From NCBI RefSeq assembly GCF_001705665.1, contig NZ_MDHA01000032.1:434001-498000 (forward strand): a stretch of 64,000 nt of DNA. The letters run 5' to 3'. Below are positions 9,252 through 17,589 of the stretch, piece after piece; within the stretch, counting starts at the first letter, position 1, and every line of letters starts with the position of its first letter. A model generated the notes under the pieces. That model was not told the origin of the DNA, searched no databases, and was given only the letters and a program-made list of their open reading frames with translations. Source of the stretch: Thioclava sp. SK-1. Its GTDB lineage: Bacteria > Pseudomonadota > Alphaproteobacteria > Rhodobacterales > Rhodobacteraceae. Position numbers and translations under genes: made by a program.

Positions 9252-10051
9252 AGCTTACGCACCCGTGCGGCCTGATCCATTTGGGCGGCTGTCATCGTGT
9301 AAAGCGCGTCGATAAAGGCCACAGCGAAACTGCCCGGACCCGCGGCGTTTTGTGCGGCCTGTTCACCTGCGCAGGCGTAGTAGGTTAGTGCGGCTGTGGT
9401 GGCGCGCAGCCGGTCTGTTTCCTGCGCGATAAAGGCGCCAATGATTCCGGTCAGCGAACACCCCAACGCGGTTACGCGCGGCATCATCGCGCTGCCATTA
9501 TCGACCCAATAGCCTGCGGTGCCATCGGTGATGAAATCTGTGGGCCCGGTCACCGCGACAACCGCGCCACTGCGACGGGCCAATGTGGTGGCGCCCGCCA
9601 TCGCGGCGTCAACCTCATCCGCGCTGTCGGCCCCTTTGCCGCGCGTGGCTGTTCCCGACAGCGCCAGGATTTCTGACGCATTGCCACGGATGACTGCGGG
9701 GGCCAGCGCCAGCAAACGTGCCGACAAATCGCGCCGCGCCTGCGTCGCGCCACAGGCCACAGGGTCCAAGACCCAAGGCGTGCCAGCGGCATTGGCACCG
9801 CGCACAGCACTTAACATTGCCTGTGACCAGCTGTCATCAAATGTGCCGATATTGACCGTCAAAGCGCCCGCGAACCCGGCGAATTCGGCGCCCTCTTCCA
9901 GCGCATGTGCCATCGCAGGGGAGGCCCCTGCAGCCAACATCACATTGGCTTGCACATTCATAGCCACGAAATTGGTGATGTTTTGCACCAAGGGCGCGCG
10001 CGCCCGCATTCTGGTCAGGAATGGGCTGAATTGGGGGGTGGTTTGGGTCAT
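9248..10051 (-). CDS. thiM: Hydroxyethylthiazole kinase
   Basis: ThiM salvages the thiazole half of thiamin by phosphorylating hydroxyethylthiazole. 267 residues; recognisable segments are VQNITNFVAMNVQANVMLA near the N terminus, PWVLDPVACGA in the middle, IRGNASEILAL, and VTALGCSLTG around the catalytic Cys. ATG 10051 is chosen over an upstream extension that would run into the riboswitch; AAAGGA lies about 11 bases upstream. First gene of the operon, directly controlled by the TPP riboswitch. Confidence 0.95.
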   Translation of the reverse strand: MTQTTPQFSPFLTRMRARAPLVQNITNFVAMNVQANVMLAAGASPAMAHALEEGAEFAGFAGALTVNIGTFDDSWSQAMLSAVRGANAAGTPWVLDPVACGATQARRDLSARLLALAPAVIRGNASEILALSGTATRGKGADSADEVDAAMAGATTLARRSGAVVAVTGPTDFITDGTAGYWVDNGSAMMPRVTALGCSLTGIIGAFIAQETDRLRATTAALTYYACAGEQAAQNAAGPGSFAVAFIDALYTMTAAQMDQAARVRKL

Positions 10052-10126
10052 GTGTGTCTTAAGTCCTTTGCAGGTCAGAAGAGTCGCATGACATGGCACG
10101 ATTGGCGCGAAGGCGCTGGGCCTGAT

Positions 10127-10208
10127 GTCGACTTCCTCCGCCCGCATGATCGGGGTCAGGTTCAAAGGGTGCTTCTCAGCCCGTGTGATACGGACGCCCC
10201 TGTCGGTC
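10127..10208 (-). promoter_or_regulatory. TPP riboswitch (THI element)
   Basis: On the minus strand, 75 bases before thiM, the sequence contains the conserved blocks of the thiamin pyrophosphate aptamer in order: ACAGGGGCG, GGGCTGAGA, CACCCTTTGAACCTGA, a GATCATGC segment and GGAGGAAGTC closing the P1 stem (GTCG with CGAC). The GGGCTGAGA and AACCTGA blocks are the pyrimidine-sensing and linker regions. It should switch off the whole thiM-thiX operon when TPP is plentiful, probably by blocking thiM translation, since I see no clear terminator stem between it and the start. Confidence 0.95.
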
Positions 10209-10267
10209 AGATGATGATAGAACAGATCACGGCGCGGTTGAAAAGGCCCAAGCCACCGCGCGATGGA

Positions 10268-10432
10268 TTATTGCGGTTTGCGGCCTTGTGCTGCGGCTTT
10301 CATCCGCGCCAGCAGATCAGCCTTTGCCTGGCCTTTGCCAAAGGGATTCTTATCACTGCCCTTGGCGTTGTGTTCGGAATGGCGCGGGGTGTTCTTGGCA
10401 TTTTTTGCATTGCCCGATTTGCTGTAATCCAT
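10268..10432 (-). CDS. Small conserved hypothetical protein
   Basis: 54-residue very polar protein beginning MDYSKSGNAKNAKN and containing SEHNAKGSDKNPFGKG, then a short amphipathic end (ADLLARMKAAAQ). It has no signal peptide or membrane segment. ATG 10432 is chosen because AAAGGA stands about eight bases upstream; a 12-codon extension lacks this. I recall very similar short annotated proteins in other Rhodobacteraceae, but the function is unknown. The composition (Lys, Asn, Gly, Ser) suggests an unfolded or nucleic-acid-binding peptide; this is inference only. Confidence 0.6.
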   Translation of the reverse strand: MDYSKSGNAKNAKNTPRHSEHNAKGSDKNPFGKGQAKADLLARMKAAAQGRKPQ

Positions 10433-10745
10433 CTGCCTATCCTTTAAAACGTGATCCGGGGATGTCATATCAGCCGGAGTTTTCGCCGCGTATCGTAACG
10501 GGCGATATTGGGGTTTGTATAAAACGCAGGGCGGCGGGGCTCAAGCATAAGCACAAGATCGGGTATGAGCGCAATTGTGGCACTGCGCGGCGCCGTTATA
10601 GTCTGATGATCTGATGATCTGATGGTCTGATGGTCGGTGGGATGGTGTGGTCACGGGGTCGGGGCGAGCGCGATCTGTAAGGTATTCAGGGGGGCTTGGG
10701 TGTGAAACGGCCGATGTTCATAAGGCCCATGTTCATAGGCTCGTC
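10433..10745. other. Intergenic region with an 8-base tandem repeat
   Basis: No gene is supported between the small protein and the tRNA. It contains four tandem 8-base units at 10603-10634 (two CTGATGAT followed by two CTGATGGT). The rest shows no clear hairpin or promoter. Confidence 0.5.
10603..10634. repeat. Four tandem 8-base repeats
   Basis: Units at 10603-10610, 10611-10618, 10619-10626 and 10627-10634. The first two are identical (CTGATGAT) and the last two are identical (CTGATGGT). Intergenic simple repeat that could vary in copy number by slippage. Confidence 0.9.
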
Positions 10746-10819
10746 TAGGGGATGAGGGACTTGAACCCCCAGCCAAAGCGTTATGAGCGCTCTGCTCTAA
10801 CCAATTGAGCTAATCCCCC
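10746..10819 (-). tRNA. tRNA with CAT anticodon (Met or lysidine-modified Ile)
   Basis: A 74-base cloverleaf reads on the minus strand. The acceptor stem GGGGGAT pairs with ATCCCCT (G1-U72) and the discriminator is A73. The D arm contains GCTCAATTGGTTAGAGC. The anticodon stem-loop GAGCG-CTCATAA-CGCTT has anticodon CAT. The T arm is GGGGG-TTCAAGT-CCCTC. CCA is not encoded. A CAT anticodon fits elongator Met or Ile2, whose C34 is changed to lysidine. The AGAGCAG...CGCTT context resembles Ile2 in part, but the choice needs a covariance model. It is unlikely to be initiator tRNA because the three G-C pairs typical of its anticodon stem are absent. Confidence 0.9.
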
Positions 10820-11149
10820 AGAAGCATTGTCCGGTCACAGCAAAGTTGCCGTTAGGACAAGCGAAACAACGTATGCTACCGCTTACAAGACTCGCAGGCC
10901 AATTGGAAAGCCTATCAAATCAGAACGGATCCCTCATACGCGTCTCAGACGGTCATGTCTATCGCTTTGATAAATCAATCAACCCCCTTTTTGCGCCGGG
11001 ATAGGGCGTTGGGCGACGATCAGCCGGGTTTGGGCGTGGAAAACACGTTGAAACGGTGGTCACGGTGCTGGCAGGCGTTGCCCCTTGTGCTGGGTTGCGC
11101 TAAGGGCATGGGCCAAGCCATTTGGGCCATTCGACAGGAGCGCGCCGCT
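10820..11149. other. Upstream region of purM
   Basis: An in-frame extension of purM runs back to 10955 but has no family similarity and no ribosome binding site, so the region is treated as non-coding. It must contain the purM promoter; I cannot place it with confidence. The sequence TTGATAAATCAA at about 10967 resembles an FNR half-site pair, but with the wrong spacing. Confidence 0.4.
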
Positions 11150-12196
11150 ATGACCGAGAAGAAAAACGGGCTGACCTATGCCGATGCAGGCGTCGATATC
11201 GACGCTGGGAACACTTTGGTAGAGCGGATCAAGCCCGCTGCCAAGCGCACAGCGCGGTCGGGCTCGATGTCGGGCTTGGGCGGCTTCGGCGCGTTGTTTG
11301 ATCTGAAAGCCGCTGGGTTCAATGATCCGATTCTGGTTGGCGCAACCGATGGTGTCGGCACGAAGCTGCGTATTGCGATTGACACGGGGAATGTTGATAC
11401 GATCGGCATTGACCTTGTCGCGATGTGTGTCAACGACCTGGTCTGTCAAGGCGCCGAGCCGTTGTTCTTCTTGGATTATTTCGCAACTGGCAAATTGGAA
11501 CTGGATCAGGCTACGCGGATTATCGAAGGCATTGCCGAAGGTTGCGCACAGTCAGGTTGCGCCTTGACCGGTGGTGAAACGGCGGAAATGCCGGGCATGT
11601 ATCATAAAGGTGATTTCGACCTTGCGGGCTTTGCCGTGGGTGCGATGGAACGTGGCACCGTTTTGCCTGATGGGGTTGAGGCGGGCGATGTGCTGCTGGG
11701 CCTTGCTTCAAACGGCGTGCATTCCAACGGCTATAGTTTCGTGCGTAAAGTTGTGGAACTGTCCGGGCTGGGTTGGGATGCTGAGTGCCCATGGGGCGAG
11801 GGATCTTTGGGCGAGGCGCTGTTGGCGCCGACTCGCTTATATGTCACCCAGACATTGAAAGCATTCCGTGCAGGTGGCGTGCATGCGCTGGCCCATATCA
11901 CTGGCGGTGGCCTGACCGAGAACCTGCCGCGGGTGTTGCCCGATGGGCTGGGCGCGACGATTGATTTGGATGCATGGGAATTGCCCGGCGTGTTCCGTTG
12001 GTTGGCGCAGACCGCAAATATGCAAGAGGCCGAACTGCTGAAGACATTCAACACTGGTATCGGGATGATTGTCGTGGTGAAGGCCGATCGCGCGGATGCA
12101 ATTGCGGAGCTGCTGACGCAGGACGGTGAGACCGTGTTCCGTATCGGCACGGTCTGCGAAGGGCAGGGGGTCAGCTACACCGGCGCGCTTCTGTGA
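11150..12196 (+). CDS. purM: Phosphoribosylformylglycinamidine cyclo-ligase (AIR synthetase)
   Basis: PurM closes the imidazole ring (FGAM plus ATP to AIR) in purine synthesis. 348 residues: [12 protein letters not shown] near the N terminus, the Gly-rich [22 protein letters not shown] (substrate/ATP loop), [11 protein letters not shown], and [16 protein letters not shown] in the C-terminal half. The start at 11150 is set by AGGAG nine bases upstream and by the family N terminus. purN follows with a GTGA overlap, so the two are cotranscribed and probably translationally coupled. Confidence 0.96.
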   Translation: MTEKKNGLTYADAGVDIDAGNTLVERIKPAAKRTARSGSMSGLGGFGALFDLKAAGFNDPILVGATDGVGTKLRIAIDTGNVDTIGIDLVAMCVNDLVCQGAEPLFFLDYFATGKLELDQATRIIEGIAEGCAQSGCALTGGETAEMPGMYHKGDFDLAGFAVGAMERGTVLPDGVEAGDVLLGLASNGVHSNGYSFVRKVVELSGLGWDAECPWGEGSLGEALLAPTRLYVTQTLKAFRAGGVHALAHITGGGLTENLPRVLPDGLGATIDLDAWELPGVFRWLAQTANMQEAELLKTFNTGIGMIVVVKADRADAIAELLTQDGETVFRIGTVCEGQGVSYTGALL

Positions 12197-12780
12197 CCCG
12201 TGTTGCGATTCTGATTTCCGGCGGCGGATCGAATATGGTCCGTCTTGTCGAGGCGATGCAGGCGGGTGGCTGGGCGCAGCCTGTTCTGGTGGCGTCAAAT
12301 GACGCGCAGGCGGGGGGCTTGGTAAAAGCGGCGCAAATGGGCGTTGCCACAGCGGCGATTGATCACCGCCCCTATGGGCGTGATCGCGCGGCCTTTGAGG
12401 CCCAGCTGTTGACACCGATTTTGGACGCCAAGCCTGATGTGCTGTGTTTGGCGGGGTTTATGCGTGTGCTGACGCCGGGATTTGTGGAGCAATTTGAAGG
12501 GCGAATGCTGAATATTCACCCGTCGCTTTTGCCGAAATACCCCGGCTTGCACACGCATCAGCGCGCGATTGATGCGGGCGATACCGAGGCGGGTTGCACT
12601 GTCCATGAAGTGACGCCGATCCTGGATGACGGTCCGATTTTGGGCCAGGCGCGGGTGCCTGTGATTGCCAGCGACACGGCAGCTACGCTGGCGGCGCGGG
12701 TTTTGGTGCAAGAGCACCGGCTGTATCCGGCTGTATTGGAGCGGTTCGTGGCCGGGGAGCGCGCGGCGTTGATGCAGTGA
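12193..12780 (+). CDS. purN: Phosphoribosylglycinamide formyltransferase
   Basis: PurN transfers the formyl group of 10-formyl-THF to GAR. 195 residues with N-terminal ISGGGSNM phosphate loop, catalytic N107 and H109 in [10 protein letters not shown] and the catalytic Asp in PILDDGPI (145/146). It uses GTG as start, overlapping the purM stop. Length is normal. The purM-purN order is standard in alphaproteobacteria. Confidence 0.96.
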   Translation: MTRVAILISGGGSNMVRLVEAMQAGGWAQPVLVASNDAQAGGLVKAAQMGVATAAIDHRPYGRDRAAFEAQLLTPILDAKPDVLCLAGFMRVLTPGFVEQFEGRMLNIHPSLLPKYPGLHTHQRAIDAGDTEAGCTVHEVTPILDDGPILGQARVPVIASDTAATLAARVLVQEHRLYPAVLERFVAGERAALMQ

Positions 12781-12824
12781 CACATCTGCACCTTAGGTCG
12801 GGCGGTGTGGCCTGCGGCGTGTTC

Positions 12825-12848
12825 GGATATTTATTGGCAAGATGAAAG
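12825..12848 (+). repeat. Intergenic GGATATTT...AAGATGAAA element, copy 1
   Basis: GGATATTTATTGGCAAGATG followed by AAAG, between purN and the YmdB-like gene. Near-identical sequences lie at 26258-26281 and 47707-47729. I recall this element as widespread between genes in Rhodobacteraceae, but cannot name a described function. Confidence 0.75.
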
Positions 12849-12923
12849 CATAGCCTGATTTGCAAGGGGTTTTCGCTGCGCAAGAGCATTGCGCTTTTGT
12901 GGATCTGGGCCTAAAGCCTGTGC

Positions 12924-13739
12924 ATGAAAATTTTGTTTCTTGGGGATGTCATGGGGCGTGCGGGGCGCGCCGCCGTGACGGAGCATCTTAAGGCGCTGCG
13001 CGAGGCATGGCGGCTGGATTTTGTTGTTGTGAACGGCGAGAATGCCTCCAATGGGATGGGGTTGTCGGCGGAGCATGCCAAGGCGCTGCTTGCGGCAGGT
13101 GCGGATGTTGTGACGCTGGGCGACCATGCGTTCGATCAGCGCGATATGCTAAGCTATATCACGACAGAAAAGCGGATCATTCGGCCGTTGAATTTTGCCA
13201 AAGAGGCGCCGGGTGCAGGGGCGCGCGTATTCGAAGACCAGCGTGGGCGCAAGATTTTGGTGGCGCAGGTTTTAGGGCAGGTGTTCATGAAACGCGCCTT
13301 TGCGGATCCGTTTTCAGCAGTAGAACGTGTATTGAATGCACATCCGTTGGGCGGGCAGGCGCAGGCGATCCTGTTGGATGTGCATTGCGAGGCGACCTCT
13401 GAGAAAATGGCCATGGGGCATTTTTGTGACGGGCGCGCCAGCATGGTTGTGGGAACACATACGCATGTGCCCACGGCGGATGCGATGGTTTTGCCCGGTG
13501 GCACGGCCTATCTGACGGATGCGGGTATGTGCGGAGATTACCATTCCGTGATTGGAATGGAAAAGGCCGAGCCGATGCGCCGATTTATCACCGGGATGAC
13601 CAAGGATAGGTTCACGCCGGCCAAGGGCCCCGCGACATTGTCGGGCTTCTATGTGGAAACCGATGATAAAACCGGGCGCGCGAAACGTTGCCAGGCCATC
13701 CGTTTTGGCGGGCATCTGCCTGAATCTACGCCGCTTTAA
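12924..13739 (+). CDS. YmdB-family metallophosphoesterase
   Basis: 271-residue calcineurin-like phosphoesterase of the TIGR00282/YmdB family, which in Bacillus hydrolyses 2',3'-cyclic nucleotides and affects biofilm and motility. Metal-ligand motifs: D8 in FLGDVMGR, E39-N40 in VNGENASN, D67-H68 in TLGDHAFD, H154 in DVHCEATSEK, and H179/H181 in GTHTHVPTAD. In the Bacillus enzyme the residue before the active-site His is Asn (GNH); here it is Asp. This may be a lineage feature. The gene follows purN by about 140 bases that include the intergenic element, so it probably has its own control. Confidence 0.88.
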   Translation: MKILFLGDVMGRAGRAAVTEHLKALREAWRLDFVVVNGENASNGMGLSAEHAKALLAAGADVVTLGDHAFDQRDMLSYITTEKRIIRPLNFAKEAPGAGARVFEDQRGRKILVAQVLGQVFMKRAFADPFSAVERVLNAHPLGGQAQAILLDVHCEATSEKMAMGHFCDGRASMVVGTHTHVPTADAMVLPGGTAYLTDAGMCGDYHSVIGMEKAEPMRRFITGMTKDRFTPAKGPATLSGFYVETDDKTGRAKRCQAIRFGGHLPESTPL

Positions 13740-13863
13740 CGAAATCTGCGTCAGGAATTCTGGTGTTTTGTCTTGCATTATATGGCTGGTGCAAATGCTC
13801 GCTTGTATGCCGCTTGCGGCGCGTTAATATCGGCGCGAAGACCCATGCGCGTTTAGGGACCAA

Positions 13864-15642
13864 ATGATCGACCTGAATCTTTCGCCGACAACCAGTGCCA
13901 TTGCTGCGCTTTTGATCGTGCTGTGGATGTTTGTGATGTTTTTGCGCGAACGGGTGCCGCCGGAGGTGGTAGCGTTAAGTGGCGCGGCCATCATGTTGAT
14001 CTTTGGTTTTGTGCCCTATGATGCGGCCAGTGACGCGTTGTCAAACTCGGCCCCGTGGACGATTGCCTTCATGTTTCTGATCATGGGGGCCTTGGTGCGG
14101 ACCGGGGCTTTGGATGCCATGACGCGCTATGCGGAATCCCACATTGCGACGCGCCCACGCACGACCGTCCTGGCAATGTTTGTCATCACCATGCTGGCGT
14201 CGGGTGTGATGAACAACACCCCTGTCGTGGCCGTAATGATCCCGATTTTCATTCAGGTTGCCAAAAAGATGGGGCGTTCACCGTCACGGTTTTTGATGCC
14301 GTTGAGCTATTTTACCGTGATGGGTGGGATGTTCACTTTGTTGGGCACATCGACCAATATCTTGGTGGATGGGGTTATCCGGTCCGACGGGTTGGAGCCT
14401 TTTGGCATTTTTGAAATCCTGCCTGTCGGTTTGGCGGTGGCGCTGGCAGGGTCAGTGTTCATGTTCTTCTTCGCCAAACATCTGGTGCCCGAGCGGCAGA
14501 CGATGGCGACGATGCTGAGCGCCCGACCGAAGATGAAATATTTCACCGAGGTGGCGATTCCTGAAGCTTCTGGCTTGATTGGTGAGCCGGTGCTGGATGT
14601 TGATGTTTTCAAACGCGAAGGTGTTCGGGTTGTGGACGTGTTACGCGGTGATGCCAGCTTGCGGCGCGATTTGCAGGGCGCGATTTTGCAGGCCGGGGAT
14701 CGCGTGGTTTTGCGCACAGAAATGGCGGAATTGCTGGGCATGCAGCAAAACCCTGATCTGCGGATGATTGATAAGCTCAGCTCAGTTCAGACCGAAACCG
14801 TCGAAGTATTGATTTCGCCGGGGTGCCGGATGATTGGCCGCTCTTTGGGTGAATTGCGACTGCGCCGGCGTTACGGTGTCTACACGCTGGCGGCGCATCG
14901 TCGGAACCAGAATATCGGCCGTCAGCTGGATGATCTGGTGGTGGTGGTCGGTGACACATTGTTGCTGGAAGGGGCGCCGCAAGATATTGCGCGCCTGGCC
15001 GCAGATATGGACATGGTGGATGTGTCGAAACCCACCGCCCGTGCGTTCCGACGTAGCCATATGCCTATTGCAATTGCCGCGCTGGCCGGGGTTGTGGGTC
15101 TGGCCGCGTTGAATGTGGCGCCGATCATGGCGCTGGCATTGGTGGCTGTGGCGATGATCCTTGTCACCCGCTGCGTGGATGCGGATGAGGCGTTCAGCTT
15201 TATCGATGGTCGCCTGTTGGCGATGATTTTCGCTATGCTGGTTGTGGGGGAGGGGCTTGATGCCTCCGGTGCGGTGCAGCTGATCGTGGATGCGATTTCG
15301 CCGTGGATGAGCACATTACCGCCATTTGCAGCATTGCTTGCGGTATATTTCCTTGGGCTGGTGATGACCGAATTCCTGTCCAATAATGCAGTGGCGGTAA
15401 TTTTTGCCCCAATTGCGATCAAGCTGGCATTGGCCATGGGATATGATCCGCGCCCCTTTGCGGTGGCGGTGATGTTTGCGGCCTCGGTCGCCTTTGCGAC
15501 CCCGATTGGATATCAGACCCATATGATGGTCTATGGCCCTGGCGGGTATAAATTCACCGACTTTTTGCGGTTGGGTATTCCGATGGATATCGTGACCGGG
15601 ATCACGGCATGTTTGATTATTCCCTTGGTTTGGCCGTTATAA
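13864..15642 (+). CDS. SLC13-family permease with two TrkA-C domains
   Basis: 592-residue inner-membrane protein of the CitMHS/SLC13 (DASS) transporter family. About five helices lie at residues 10-210, then a soluble insert (about 220-390) that looks like two RCK_C/TrkA-C domains (GEPVLDVDVFKREGVRVVDV and GRSLGELRLRRRYGVYTLA), then about six helices to the end. Family signatures include SGVMNNTPVVAVMIPIF and TEFLSNNAVAVIFAP, the duplicated Asn-rich substrate/sodium loops. Such proteins are usually annotated as sodium/sulfate or dicarboxylate symporters; the substrate is unknown here. AGGGA precedes the start. Single gene. Confidence 0.88.
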   Translation: MIDLNLSPTTSAIAALLIVLWMFVMFLRERVPPEVVALSGAAIMLIFGFVPYDAASDALSNSAPWTIAFMFLIMGALVRTGALDAMTRYAESHIATRPRTTVLAMFVITMLASGVMNNTPVVAVMIPIFIQVAKKMGRSPSRFLMPLSYFTVMGGMFTLLGTSTNILVDGVIRSDGLEPFGIFEILPVGLAVALAGSVFMFFFAKHLVPERQTMATMLSARPKMKYFTEVAIPEASGLIGEPVLDVDVFKREGVRVVDVLRGDASLRRDLQGAILQAGDRVVLRTEMAELLGMQQNPDLRMIDKLSSVQTETVEVLISPGCRMIGRSLGELRLRRRYGVYTLAAHRRNQNIGRQLDDLVVVVGDTLLLEGAPQDIARLAADMDMVDVSKPTARAFRRSHMPIAIAALAGVVGLAALNVAPIMALALVAVAMILVTRCVDADEAFSFIDGRLLAMIFAMLVVGEGLDASGAVQLIVDAISPWMSTLPPFAALLAVYFLGLVMTEFLSNNAVAVIFAPIAIKLALAMGYDPRPFAVAVMFAASVAFATPIGYQTHMMVYGPGGYKFTDFLRLGIPMDIVTGITACLIIPLVWPL

Positions 15643-15743
15643 CAGCCGCTGCGCTGGTTTCGCGCTGGCCCGGGGGCTTGCGGCTGGGGCAGTGACTGCC
15701 GTATATCAGCGGCAACGTGATACACTGGACGGAGATTAGGCTC

Positions 15744-16487
15744 ATGGCAGGCCATTCAAAATGGGCGAACATCCAGCACCGTAAGGGGCGTCAGGATGCG
15801 ATCCGCTCGAAGATGTTCTCGAAGCTTTCAAAAGAGATCACTGTGGCCGCAAAAATGGGCGACCCTGATCCCGAAAAGAATCCGCGTTTGCGGTTGGCTG
15901 TGAAGGCTGCGAAATCGCAGTCCATGCCCAAAGATGTGATCGACCGCGCGATCAAGAAATCGCAGATTGGCGACGGTGATGAATATACTGAAATCCGCTA
16001 TGAGGGCTATGGGCCGGAAGGTATTGCGATCATCGTTGAGGCGTTGACCGATAACCTGAACCGCACCGCGTCGAATGTGCGGTCGACCTTCACCAAATGC
16101 GGTGGCAATCTGGGCACGACCGGATCGGTGAGCTTCATGTTCGATCGTTTGGGTGAGATCACCTATGACGCCTCTGTGGGCGATGCCGACACGGTGATGA
16201 TGGCCGCCATTGAGGCCGGTGCGGATGACGTCGACACGGATGAGGCGGAAGGGCATTGGATTTATTGCCCGATGGAAAACCTGTCCGAGGTTTCTGACGC
16301 GCTGGAAGCAGAGCTGGGCGAGGCGAAAGAGGCCAAGCTGGTGTGGAAGCCGCAAAACCGCACCGAAGTCGATCTTGAAACGGCACAGAAGCTGATGCGC
16401 CTGATCGAGACGCTGGAAGATGATGATGACGTGCAAAACGTCACTGCGAATTTCGATGTGCCAGAGGACATTGCAGCGCAGCTGTAA
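15744..16487 (+). CDS. yebC: YebC/PmpR-family translation/transcription factor
   Basis: 247-residue TACO1/YebC-type protein. The N terminus [18 protein letters not shown] is almost invariant in the family, followed by three domains with [15 protein letters not shown] and [12 protein letters not shown]. YebC proteins bind DNA as regulators or, as shown more recently, help ribosomes through proline stretches. ATG 15744 is chosen because it gives the canonical N terminus and has GGAG nine bases upstream. A terminator follows directly. Confidence 0.96.
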   Translation: MAGHSKWANIQHRKGRQDAIRSKMFSKLSKEITVAAKMGDPDPEKNPRLRLAVKAAKSQSMPKDVIDRAIKKSQIGDGDEYTEIRYEGYGPEGIAIIVEALTDNLNRTASNVRSTFTKCGGNLGTTGSVSFMFDRLGEITYDASVGDADTVMMAAIEAGADDVDTDEAEGHWIYCPMENLSEVSDALEAELGEAKEAKLVWKPQNRTEVDLETAQKLMRLIETLEDDDDVQNVTANFDVPEDIAAQL

Positions 16488-16512
16488 CACCTGGTCAAAC
16501 GCCAAATCCATT

Positions 16513-16546
16513 AAAAAACCGCGGCTTGCATGCTGCGGTTTTTTTA
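16513..16546 (+). terminator. Rho-independent terminator after yebC
   Basis: AAAAAACCGC (16513-16522) pairs with GCGGTTTTTT (16535-16544), followed by more T. It starts about 25 bases after the yebC stop. The A-tract on the left makes it potentially bidirectional. Confidence 0.9.
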
Positions 16547-16565
16547 ATATTGGCGTAGTCTCTGC

Positions 16566-16588
16566 ATATCATATTCCAATATTGATAT
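16566..16588. promoter_or_regulatory. Candidate BigR/SqrR-type operator
   Basis: AT-rich near-palindrome: the left arm ATATCATATT faces the right arm AATATTGATAT around a central CC, with one extra base in the right arm. It lies about 50 bases before the YeeE/YedE pair. ArsR-type BigR/SqrR repressors, which sense sulfide or polysulfide, bind AT-rich ATATTCnAATAT-like sites before such genes. The assignment is by resemblance and context; no regulator gene is in the window. Confidence 0.45.
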
Positions 16589-16634
16589 TTGTTATTTGCA
16601 TGCTTAGCTGTGGCACAGGCGCACCGATCATAGG

Positions 16635-17069
16635 ATGCTTGAAATGTATTATACATGGGGAATGGGGCTGCTGGGCGGGGTCATGATTGGCACTGCGGCG
16701 GCAGTTATGTTGCTGTTCAACGGGCGCATCATGGGGGCCAGCGGCATCATTGCCGGGCTGTGGCAATCGCATGGTGCGGCACGGTGGGAACAGACGGTCT
16801 TTGTTTTGGGACTGCTGGCAGCGCCAGCAATTGCCGTGGCGCTGATGCCGACCACGCCTTTGATCCATGCCGCGCGGGACTGGCCCATTTTAGCCGTGGC
16901 TGGCCTATTAGTGGGCATCGGCACACGTCTGGCGAATGGGTGCACCTCGGGTCATGGGGTCTGTGGCATCACGCGCGGATCGATGCGGTCAAGCATTGCG
17001 ACATTGGCCTATGTCGGGGCGGGGATGGTGACGGTCTTTGTCGTCCGCCATCTCTGGGGGCTGATCTAA
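16635..17069 (+). CDS. YeeE/YedE (DUF395) half-transporter, first subunit
   Basis: 144-residue membrane protein with about four helices and the signature IGTRLANGCTSGHGVCG, whose Cys is the thiosulfate-relaying residue in YeeE proteins. Full-length YeeE imports thiosulfate in one chain; here the function is split over two genes. The next gene starts inside its stop codon (TAATG overlap). In alphaproteobacteria these pairs often sit with BigR/SqrR-controlled sulfide-oxidation genes, and the AT-rich palindrome upstream agrees with that. A start at residue 4 (MYYTWG) is also possible. Confidence 0.85.
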   Translation: MLEMYYTWGMGLLGGVMIGTAAAVMLLFNGRIMGASGIIAGLWQSHGAARWEQTVFVLGLLAAPAIAVALMPTTPLIHAARDWPILAVAGLLVGIGTRLANGCTSGHGVCGITRGSMRSSIATLAYVGAGMVTVFVVRHLWGLI

Positions 17070-17503
17070 TGCGGTATATTGTGGCGCTTGCGGCAGGTGC
17101 GCTGTTCGGGCTGGGACTTTTGATATCGGGGATGACCGATACGGCCCGGGTTCAGGGGTTTTTGGATGTGGCGGGCGCATGGGATCCCACATTGGTCTTT
17201 GTGCTGGTCGGGGCGATGGTCCCGATGGCGCTGGCGTGGCAGATCCGCGCACGCCGCATGCGCCCTGTGATTGGTGCAGCCTTTCCCGCCCCAGCGAACG
17301 GGGCGGTGAACAGGCGGCTGATTGGCGGTTCGGTGCTGTTTGGTATCGGCTGGGGATTGGCCGGGTTTTGTCCGGGTCCGGCAATTGCGGCACTTGGCTT
17401 TGTGGGATGGCGCGGGGCGGTGTTTGTGGCCACAATGATCATCGGTATGTGGGTGGTGGGCAAGTGGTTCCCACAGCGCGGGTCAGCACCGCTTCCGCGA
17501 TAA
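17069..17503 (+). CDS. YeeE/YedE (DUF395) half-transporter, second subunit
   Basis: 144-residue partner of the preceding protein. It has about four helices, N-terminal GALFGLGLLISGMTD, and the second-half signature FGIGWGLAGFCPGPAIAALG with its conserved Cys. Together the two make the duplicated DUF395 fold. The ATG overlaps the upstream TAA by one base. Predicted role: transport of thiosulfate or another reduced sulfur species across the inner membrane. This is inferred from the family, because no sulfur-oxidation gene lies next to it. Confidence 0.85.
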   Translation: MRYIVALAAGALFGLGLLISGMTDTARVQGFLDVAGAWDPTLVFVLVGAMVPMALAWQIRARRMRPVIGAAFPAPANGAVNRRLIGGSVLFGIGWGLAGFCPGPAIAALGFVGWRGAVFVATMIIGMWVVGKWFPQRGSAPLPR

Positions 17504-17589
17504 GCATTGCGCCGCGCCCGCCCCCTGAAAAAGCTTGGCACAGCGCAGTGCCGTGCGATCAGGCGCGCTTTTAACATTGCATGAAATTG

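Noticed and set aside
10603-10634. Possible CRISPR or other array
   Set aside because: The units are only 8 bases and directly adjacent with no spacers; there are no cas genes in the window.
10967-10982. FNR-type site TTGATAAATCAA before purM
   Set aside because: The half-sites are two (or six) bases apart, whereas FNR/FnrL sites need four.
14484-15060. Separate TrkA potassium-uptake gene
   Set aside because: The two RCK_C-like segments are in frame inside the SLC13 permease, without internal start signals.
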